The translations under genes were made by a program, and so were the position numbers. The notes under the pieces are model-generated. The model was not told the origin of the DNA and did not search any database. It saw nothing but the letters and a program-made list of their open reading frames with translations. From JALZOC01 sp031361295 (GTDB lineage: Bacteria > Acidobacteriota > Vicinamibacteria > Vicinamibacterales > 2-12-FULL-66-21), in NCBI GenBank assembly GCA_031361295.1, contig JANMCN010000129.1:1-5264 (forward strand): DNA of 5,264 bases, written 5' to 3'. Of the stretch, positions 1 through 4,521 are shown in pieces; the stretch's first letter is position 1; the number at the start of each line of letters is the position of its first letter.

Positions 1-282
1 GAGTGGGTAGGTGGAGAGGATGACGTGCCCCTTGCCGTTCGACGTCCAGGCGCCGAATTCCTGCGCGAACACCATGTACCAAGTGCGCCCGGTCTTCGCC
101 TCCATGAGGGCCTTGTACCGCGCCGGCTGATCTTCGTTGCCCCAGTATGTGAATTTCTCGATCTCATTCAGCATGATGACGTCCGGCTTCATCTTCGCCA
201 TCCACGTGGCGAGCCGATCCGGATCGTAACGGCCGTCGGTGCCGTAGCCGCCGTGGTGGGTGTTGTATTGGAGGACGCGCAG
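1..282 (-). repeat. Paralogous EEP-domain segment, copy 1
   Basis: This segment encodes residues 236-329 of the left gene. By eye about 64 of 94 residues are identical to the segment at 1893-2171 of the right gene, with one single-residue gap. Shared blocks include WMAKM, PDVIMLNE, WGNEDQPARY, TGRTWY and NGKGH. The similarity stops at the linker, so the N-terminal modules are not part of the duplication. Confidence 0.8.
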
Positions 283-987
283 CTGCACGCTGCCGCTGGG
301 TGCGGGAGCTGGGGCCGGGGCGGGAGCAGGAGCGGGAGCAGCCGAGCCGTACGTCACGGTCAGAAGCGGATGGGTCGACGGGTCGGCCGCTCGTTCGGAG
401 AAGTACTCCTTATACGAATCCTTACTGGAGGCCCCCAGGTCGACAAGCGCAATCCGCGTGTAGCGGGATGATCCAAACGTGCCGTTGACGCTGGCCTGGA
501 CCAGCGCGGTCAGGTCGATTGTGACCCGGCTGCCAACCGTATTGGTCACCGCCGCGGTCCCGTAACGCTCCGCCAGGTCTCCGCCCGCGCTGGACCACGA
601 TGCCAAGAGGTTCCGCCGGTTCCACGTAGTTTCACTGGCGTCGTAGGACGAGTTGACCCGATACGCGGTGAGGCTCCTCGATTCCACATTGCCACCCGCG
701 ACCGTCAGCGTGAGAACGGCCGACGCGATGGGCGTGCCGGCCGGAAGCGTGTTCTGGGTATCGAACTTGAGGACGATGCGTCTGACGTATGTGGCGTCGC
801 TGCTGGCCCGCGTGCTCAGCACGGGGTATGACGACAGGTTCGTATCGGCGTAGGCGCCGCCGCGCAGGACCGAGGCATTTGACTGCGTCAGCTGAAGCGT
901 CTGGGCGGAAGCGTTCGCGGCGACGCCCGCGACGGCAAGCCCACAGGCAGCTCGTACGACAGTCCGAAGAATCGTTCTCAAATCCAT
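1..987 (-). CDS. Secreted DNRLRE-domain / endonuclease-exonuclease-phosphatase (EEP) family protein, C-terminus cut by window edge
   Basis: The first 329 residues are in the window with no stop; the frame runs off base 1. The ATG is preceded by TGAGGATGC, a Shine-Dalgarno-like site. Residues 1-28 form a signal peptide (basic start, hydrophobic stretch, ASA|Q cleavage), so the protein is exported. Residues about 35-214 resemble a DNRLRE (CBM96-like) beta-sandwich, with the typical RIVLKFD, SYDASETTWNRR and HPLLTVTYG segments. An Ala-Pro linker follows (about 216-230). The EEP domain then begins at LRVLQYNTHHG, with Asn242 and the predicted metal-binding Glu275 in PDVIMLNEIE. EEP enzymes are metal-dependent phosphodiesterases or phosphatases (DNase I, sphingomyelinase, inositol phosphatase types). 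The remaining catalytic motifs lie outside the window, so activity cannot be judged. The substrate is unknown. The visible EEP part matches the next minus-strand gene at about two thirds of positions. A sigma-54-type promoter lies about 100 bases upstream. Confidence 0.88.
   Translation of the reverse strand, partial: MDLRTILRTVVRAACGLAVAGVAANASAQTLQLTQSNASVLRGGAYADTNLSSYPVLSTRASSDATYVRRIVLKFDTQNTLPAGTPIASAVLTLTVAGGNVESRSLTAYRVNSSYDASETTWNRRNLLASWSSAGGDLAERYGTAAVTNTVGSRVTIDLTALVQASVNGTFGSSRYTRIALVDLGASSKDSYKEYFSERAADPSTHPLLTVTYGSAAPAPAPAPAPAPAPSGSVQLRVLQYNTHHGGYGTDGRYDPDRLATWMAKMKPDVIMLNEIEKFTYWGNEDQPARYKALMEAKTGRTWYMVFAQEFGAWTSNGKGHVILSTYPL
298..345 (-). repeat. Ala-Pro repeat linker inside the DNRLRE-EEP gene
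   Basis: Minus-strand codons alternate GCN and CCN, giving an (Ala-Pro)n tract at residues about 216-230 between the DNRLRE module and the EEP domain. It is a flexible or extended inter-domain linker typical of multi-domain secreted enzymes. It is also low-complexity DNA, prone to length change. The paralogue has a different Pro/Gly/Asp-rich linker at the same place (residues about 222-249). Confidence 0.75.
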
Positions 988-990
988 GCA

Positions 991-995
991 TCCTC
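991..995 (-). promoter_or_regulatory. Ribosome binding site of the DNRLRE-EEP gene
   Basis: GAGGA on the minus strand lies three bases before the ATG at 987-985. The spacing is a little short, but this is the only good site near the signal-peptide start and it supports that start. Confidence 0.5.
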
Positions 996-1078
996 ACGAA
1001 ACAGTCGCCGAGCTCAAGGGCAGGCGAGTTTGGTGTGACAACCGACAGCAGCTGGAGCCGCGGGAACGCCCGCGGTCC

Positions 1079-1094
1079 CGCAAAGAACTCACCA
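1079..1094 (-). promoter_or_regulatory. Sigma-54 type -24/-12 promoter of the DNRLRE-EEP gene
   Basis: The minus strand reads TGGTGAGTTCTTTGCG. It has the invariant GG (1093-1092) and GC (1081-1080) separated by exactly 10 bases, plus the TTGC -12 box and the G before the N4. The rest of the -24 box departs from the TGGCAC consensus. Predicted transcription start is near 1068, giving a leader of about 80 bases. The call is strengthened by an equivalent site at the same distance from the shared upstream element in front of the paralogous gene. Confidence 0.6.
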
Positions 1095-1146
1095 CGATGG
1101 CAAACGACAGTAAACAAAAGAGATACGGATCAGTGGCTGGATTCAG

Positions 1147-1245
1147 GACTCAACAGCAGAATGACCAACAACTCATCTGTTTGTAACAATTACACCCTGA
1201 CCAAAAAGTAACTTATATTTCGTGTGTAGTTGGATACTGATGAGT
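1147..1245 (-). promoter_or_regulatory. Putative enhancer (upstream activating sequence) block for the DNRLRE-EEP gene
   Basis: The core at 1170-1194 reads, on the minus strand, TGTAA-N3-TTACA running into ACAAACAGATGAGTT. It is identical to 3138-3162 at every base outside the N3. A GATGAGT heptamer lies inside the core (1177-1171, minus) and another on the plus strand at 1239-1245. A near-copy (GTTGAGT, minus, 1154-1148) lies 23 bases promoter-ward. The palindrome centre is 95 bases from the -24 GG, a usual place for binding of a sigma-54 activator. The identity of the regulator is not known from the sequence. Confidence 0.55.
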
Positions 1246-1427
1246 TCTATTTATGACGCGCACTTATGGAAGGGCTTGAACCTGACGGCTGGACGATTCA
1301 AAACTGTATTCTTACGCGTCGGTTTCCGCCAGATGCAGGGGCGCGGCTGAAATCCGCACTGCCGCCCTGGACATTGCGGATATTCGGGATTGAGTGCTCT
1401 GAGGGTGGCCGAGGACGGGCCGGGCGG

Positions 1428-2930
1428 TCAGCGCACCTGGAATGTGGTGACCACGGGTCGGTGGTCAGAGGCCATGGGTTTGCCCGGCTCCCGCGTGTCG
1501 TAAACGCGAGAGTCGACGACCGCGAGGTCGCTTGCCGTCTTCGAATAGAAAATGTAATCGATTCGGCCGTTCTTGGTGGCCCCGTCCGGGTCGAGGCCCG
1601 CAAACTTTGACGCCTTGCCTTTGCTCGACGCGTCGATCCAGGAGTCGCGGTACGACCGGGTGAACTCCGCAATCGACGTCTGGTCGGGCCACGCGTTCAT
1701 GTCGCCCGTCAGGATCCGGTTGTCGGAGATGCTGGCGGCCCAGGCCACGACTTCTTTGGCCTGCGCCAACCGCCGGCTGTGCGACTCGGGATCCAGGTGG
1801 GTGATGATCAGGCTGACCGTGCGCCCGTTCACGTTGATCCCGGCTGACCCGATGACGCGCTCGTAACTGATGGCCTGCCGCGCCGTCGATTCGAAGGGGT
1901 ACCTTGAAAGGATGAGGTGCCCCTTCCCGTTGGCCGACCAGTTGCCGAACTCCTGGGAGAACAGCGCATACCACGTCCGGCCCGTGAGCTGCTCCATCAT
2001 CGCTTCGTAGCGGGCGGGCTGGTCCTCATTTCCCCAGCCCGTGTTCCGTTCAACCTCGTTCAGCATGATCACATCAGGCTGCATCTTCGCCATCCATGCG
2101 GCGATCCGCACGATGTCGTACTTGCCGCGGCTGTCCGTGCCGTGATGGAGGTTCCACTGCAGCACGCGCAGCCTGGCGCCCCCGGCCGGCGGCGGCCCCG
2201 GGTCAGGGATCGGTGCCGGATCGGGGGGCGGCTGCGGTGCCGGGCCCGGAGCCGGGACCGGACCCGGATGCGACCCGTCGAGGAAGGTCCCCACGGGCTG
2301 CGCGGTCAAGTACGCCGCGGGCGAGAGCAGAATCTGGTCGATCGAGAGCCCATCTTCGCGAGTCTGCACACGGATCGTCTGCGCGCCCGACTTGCCGAAG
2401 TAAATCGCGGAACCGAGTGCACGCACGCCATATCCGTTGTCCTGCCAGATCCATCCCGACTCACCGCAGTGGCGGCAGTCTTCGAGGTTCACTTCGGCCG
2501 CCGCCGTTGTCCCGATCCGGTTCGTCGGTTGACCGGACGCGGTCACGCTGCCCGAAAACTGCACGAACACCGAGTCGTTCGCCCAGTAGTTCGCCTCCGC
2601 GCGGCCGTGCACCCACAGCCGGTAGGGTTTCCCGGCCACCGCGTTGAACGTCATCTCGAAATAGTTCGCGGGCGTGGCCGCCGCCACGCGAACCTTCGCT
2701 GCACCCGCGTCCCGGTTACGGATGACCACACCGCCCGCGGCGGTGGTGTCAGGACCAACCGTCCATCGGCCCACACGGGTGTTCGCCGATCCCGCCTGCA
2801 GGACGATGTCGCCACCCGGCGCATACATGACTTTGTCGGCCGCCACGATGGGCTGTACGAGAAATGCGGTGGAAAGCAGGGCGAGCAGGCCGAGGCGCGC
2901 CAGCGGTCGAACTGTTGCGGCAGGACTCAC
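1428..2930 (-). CDS. Secreted CBM-like / endonuclease-exonuclease-phosphatase (EEP) family enzyme
   Basis: This is a complete 500-residue protein. I chose the GTG at 2930-2928 because CGGAGG lies four bases upstream and it places a signal peptide at once (residues 1-31, cleavage near IVAA|DK). The longer GTG at 3020 has no ribosome site and falls inside the predicted leader. Residues about 40-208 look like a CBM6/35- or malectin-like jelly roll (AAGGVVIRNRDAGAAKV, YRLWVHGRA, SIDQILLSP) with a CRHC pair (Cys152, Cys155) and SGWIWQDNGYG. A Pro-rich linker (222-249) leads to a full EEP domain: Asn260, Glu292 (LNEVE), His378 (THLD), Asp410 and Asn412 (GDMN), Asp458 (RIDYIF), and Asp489-His490 (SDHRP). 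All key residues are present, so an active metal-dependent phosphodiesterase or phosphatase is expected outside the cytoplasm. The substrate is unknown; DNA, a phospholipid head group or a phosphorylated glycan are possible. There is no PEP-CTERM or other C-terminal anchor. Confidence 0.93.
   Translation of the reverse strand: MSPAATVRPLARLGLLALLSTAFLVQPIVAADKVMYAPGGDIVLQAGSANTRVGRWTVGPDTTAAGGVVIRNRDAGAAKVRVAAATPANYFEMTFNAVAGKPYRLWVHGRAEANYWANDSVFVQFSGSVTASGQPTNRIGTTAAAEVNLEDCRHCGESGWIWQDNGYGVRALGSAIYFGKSGAQTIRVQTREDGLSIDQILLSPAAYLTAQPVGTFLDGSHPGPVPAPGPAPQPPPDPAPIPDPGPPPAGGARLRVLQWNLHHGTDSRGKYDIVRIAAWMAKMQPDVIMLNEVERNTGWGNEDQPARYEAMMEQLTGRTWYALFSQEFGNWSANGKGHLILSRYPFESTARQAISYERVIGSAGINVNGRTVSLIITHLDPESHSRRLAQAKEVVAWAASISDNRILTGDMNAWPDQTSIAEFTRSYRDSWIDASSKGKASKFAGLDPDGATKNGRIDYIFYSKTASDLAVVDSRVYDTREPGKPMASDHRPVVTTFQVR
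1893..2171 (-). repeat. Paralogous EEP-domain segment, copy 2
   Basis: This segment encodes residues 254-346 of the CBM-like/EEP gene, the counterpart of bases 1-282. The window edge cuts copy 1, so the full paralogy probably extends through the rest of the EEP domain (down to 1428). Confidence 0.8.
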
Positions 2931-2934
2931 GAAA

Positions 2935-2939
2935 CCTCC
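2935..2939 (-). promoter_or_regulatory. Ribosome binding site that fixes the CBM-like/EEP start
   Basis: GGAGG on the minus strand lies four bases (TTTC) before the GTG at 2930-2928. It is the strongest Shine-Dalgarno site in the window and decides the start against the in-frame GTG 90 bases upstream. Confidence 0.8.
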
Positions 2940-3046
2940 GAGCGATGTTGAACAGGCGGCGCGGGCAGCACACGAACGGAACCGTCGTCGAGCGCTCGCA
3001 GCAGTTGGATGGAACACCACTGGGATTGGCAGGGCGCCGTGCTTAT

Positions 3047-3062
3047 GGCAAGGGCCCGACCA
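3047..3062 (-). promoter_or_regulatory. Sigma-54 type -24/-12 promoter of the CBM-like/EEP gene
   Basis: The minus strand reads TGGTCGGGCCCTTGCC, with GG (3061-3060) and GC (3049-3048) 10 bases apart and an exact TTGC -12 box. The -24 box matches only TGG of TGGCAC. Predicted start is near 3036, giving a leader of about 105 bases. It is the positional counterpart of 1079-1094 (constant offset of 1968 bases), which is the main reason to believe it. Confidence 0.6.
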
Positions 3063-3113
3063 AAGGCCCGGTAGCGGTAATTGCTGGCGTTTCGCGAGCG
3101 CGCATGGTTATTT

Positions 3114-3213
3114 GACTCATCAGCGTAACGCGGCCAAAACTCATCTGTTTGTAATATTTACATTGCGTTTCACAAACATTGGCGAATCATGGCTTGTGCT
3201 TCTATGGATGAGT
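3114..3213. promoter_or_regulatory. Putative shared enhancer block for divergent sigma-54 promoters
   Basis: The core at 3138-3162 (minus strand TGTAA-N3-TTACA then ACAAACAGATGAGTT) repeats the block upstream of the other EEP gene. GATGAGT occurs three times: minus 3121-3115, minus 3145-3139 and plus 3207-3213. The palindrome centre is 95 bases from the minus-strand -24 GG and about 150 from the plus-strand one. The plus-oriented GATGAGT is about 100 bases upstream of the plus-strand promoter. This layout would let one activator serve both directions; that is inference. Confidence 0.55.
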
Positions 3214-3307
3214 AGTGGTATAGACACGTAGGGATAGGCGTACCGTCCTTCGCTTGATGCAGACCTCCGAATGTACTGTTTCAAGTCAAGATGCCGGGCT
3301 TCGACAG

Positions 3308-3323
3308 GGGCGCGCTATTTGCA
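3308..3323 (+). promoter_or_regulatory. Sigma-54 type -24/-12 promoter of the glycosyltransferase-heparinase operon
   Basis: The sequence GGGCGCGCTATTTGCA matches the consensus TGGCACG-N4-TTGCA at 10 of 12 defined positions, with GG (3309-3310) and GC (3321-3322) correctly spaced. It is the best sigma-54 match in the window. The predicted start near 3334 lies after the first ATG of the frame (3291) but before the TTG at 3345, so it also bears on the start codon. Confidence 0.55.
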
Positions 3324-3334
3324 CAGCTGTGCCC

Positions 3335-3340
3335 GGGGAG
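3335..3340 (+). promoter_or_regulatory. Ribosome binding site of the glycosyltransferase gene
   Basis: GGGGAG lies four bases before the TTG at 3345. The upstream ATG (3291) has no comparable site; the downstream TTG (3381) has only AGGA at a long 10-base spacing. Confidence 0.45.
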
Positions 3341-3344
3341 CGCG

Positions 3345-4490
3345 TTGAGTCAGGCGAACTACACACAGGACAGTGCCCGGTTGAAGGTGGCGATCGTGGC
3401 CCCGTCGATGCGTATTCTGGGGGGGCAGGCCGTCCAGGCCGAACGCCTGGTGCGCGCATGGGCGGACGACCCGGACGTCGACGCGTGGCTCGTGCCGATC
3501 AACCCACTGCCTCCGGGACTGCTTCGCACTGCGCTGAACCTCAAGTACGTCCGCACGGTCCTCACGCAGCTGACATACCTGCCGCTGCTCCTCCGCGAGC
3601 TTCGCCGCGCCGATGTGGTGCACGTCTTCTCGGCGTCGTACTTTTCCTTCCTGCTCGCGCCGCTGCCGGCGGTGGCTGTGGCCAGGCTTTTCCGCAAACC
3701 CGTTGTGATGAACTACCGGAGCGGTGAGGCGGCCGATCACCTCCGGCGGTCAGCGCTCGCCCGCAGAACGCTGAAGGGGGTGGACCGCAACGCCGTGCCG
3801 TCAACGTTCCTCCAGGGCGTGTTCGCCCGATTTGGAATCGCCGCGGAGGTGATTCCGAACATCGTGGATGTGGACCGCTTCGCGTTCCGCCTGCGGAACC
3901 CGCTTCGGCCGAACCTGCTTTCCACGCGAAACTTCGAGCCGCTTTACAACGTCGCGTGCACACTCCGGGCGTTTCGTCTCGTCCAGGACCGTCACCCTGA
4001 AGCCACGCTGACACTCGTTGGGGCCGGCTCCGAGGATGAGGCTCTCCGGCGACTGGCGGCCACGCTCCGGCTCGAGAACGTCCGGTTTGTGGGACGAGTC
4101 TCCCCCGCGGACATCTGGCGCTATTACGCCGAGGCCGACATCTACCTCCAGACGCCGAACATCGACAACATGCCCGCATCCGTGCTCGAAGCGTTTGCCA
4201 GCGGCTGCGCCGTCGTCGCGACGAGGGCTGGCGGTGTTCCTGCCATCCTGACGGACCGGGTTCATGGACTGCTCGTCGACTGCGACGATCACGTCGCGGC
4301 GGCCGGACGGGTGCTGGATCTCCTCGCGGATCCTTCCCTCGCCACCCGCCTCACTGCCACGGCGCGAGAGAGCTGCGCGCAGTATCAGTGGGCTGCGGTA
4401 CGTTCGCGGTGGGTCGCGCTTTACAGGAGCATGGTGGCCGACGCCGCCGTTCAGGCGGCCGACGCCGATGGGGCACGGACACAGGCGTGA
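3345..4490 (+). CDS. GT4-family glycosyltransferase
   Basis: From the TTG at 3345 the protein has 381 residues, the usual GT4 length. The N-terminal Rossmann half opens with KVAIVAPSMRILGGQAVQAERL (about 14-35), the glycine loop region of GT-B enzymes. The C-terminal half has RFVGRVSPADIWRYYAEADIYLQTP (about 247-271) and DNMPASVLEAFASGCAVVATRAGG (about 274-297), the nucleotide-sugar binding motif. The usual E-x7-E is D-x7-E (Asp274, Glu282), common in this subgroup. The protein is probably cytosolic or at the inner membrane face, adding a sugar from a nucleotide donor to an exopolysaccharide precursor; donor and acceptor are not evident. The start is uncertain: 3345 has GGGGAG at good spacing, 3381 gives a family-like start at KVAIVAPS, and 3291 is ATG but unsupported and upstream of the predicted transcription start. 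The heparinase-like gene follows closely, suggesting an operon. Confidence 0.92.
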   Translation: MSQANYTQDSARLKVAIVAPSMRILGGQAVQAERLVRAWADDPDVDAWLVPINPLPPGLLRTALNLKYVRTVLTQLTYLPLLLRELRRADVVHVFSASYFSFLLAPLPAVAVARLFRKPVVMNYRSGEAADHLRRSALARRTLKGVDRNAVPSTFLQGVFARFGIAAEVIPNIVDVDRFAFRLRNPLRPNLLSTRNFEPLYNVACTLRAFRLVQDRHPEATLTLVGAGSEDEALRRLAATLRLENVRFVGRVSPADIWRYYAEADIYLQTPNIDNMPASVLEAFASGCAVVATRAGGVPAILTDRVHGLLVDCDDHVAAAGRVLDLLADPSLATRLTATARESCAQYQWAAVRSRWVALYRSMVADAAVQAADADGARTQA

Positions 4491-4521
4491 CGCAGCCCGT
4501 CACGACGACGGCCGACTGACC

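Larger units (their letters stand above)
988..1427. other. Intergenic region between the two minus-strand EEP genes
   Basis: This is 440 bases with no convincing gene. Bases 988-1078 would be the leader of the left gene, and 1079-1245 hold the sigma-54 promoter and enhancer-like elements described separately. Bases about 1160-1260 are clearly AT-richer than the rest. Bases 1246-1427 follow the stop of the right gene; I see no strong stem-loop with a T-run, so no terminator is called. Short frames here on either strand have no recognisable product. Confidence 0.7.
2931..3344. other. Divergent intergenic region between the CBM-like/EEP gene and the glycosyltransferase gene
   Basis: This is about 410 bases between divergent genes. 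It holds a minus-strand sigma-54 promoter (3047-3062), an enhancer-like block (3114-3213) and a plus-strand sigma-54 promoter (3308-3323). Bases about 3105-3220 are AT-richer than the flanks. Open frames crossing it lack recognisable products. Confidence 0.7.

Noticed and set aside
632..1117. Minus-strand frame crossing the start of the DNRLRE-EEP gene
   Set aside because: It is out of frame with the signal peptide and DNRLRE pattern and gives Cys/Arg-rich nonsense; a shadow frame.
1190..1219. Plus-strand TTACAC...TATATT promoter-like pair
   Set aside because: The -35 is poor and nothing on the plus strand downstream could use it; AT-rich sequence alone explains it.
1343..1357. GCGG/CCGC stem after the CBM-like/EEP stop as a terminator
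   Set aside because: Only four base pairs and no T-run on the minus strand; not enough for an intrinsic terminator.
1428..1500. PEP-CTERM or other sorting signal at the C-terminus of the complete EEP protein
   Set aside because: The protein ends SDHRPVVTTFQVR with no PEP motif, hydrophobic helix or basic tail.
1266..1610. Small plus-strand frame in the gap downstream of the CBM-like/EEP gene
   Set aside because: Half of it is antisense to the EEP C-terminus and it shows no ribosome site or recognisable domain.
1917..2951. Long plus-strand open frame of 344 codons
   Set aside because: It lies entirely antisense to the well-supported CBM-like/EEP gene, has an Arg/His-rich composition with no domain pattern, and arises from GC-rich codons with few stops on the opposite strand.
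3084..3099. Another plus-strand GG-N10-GC match (TGGCGTTTCGCGAGCG)
   Set aside because: The spacing fits but the -12 box reads GAGC rather than TTGC, and the downstream match at 3308-3323 is much closer to consensus.
3148..3175. Sigma-70 type pair TTGTGA-16-TACAAA on the minus strand overlapping the palindrome
   Set aside because: The matching position at the other EEP gene has no -35-like hexamer, whereas the sigma-54 boxes are conserved in both places.
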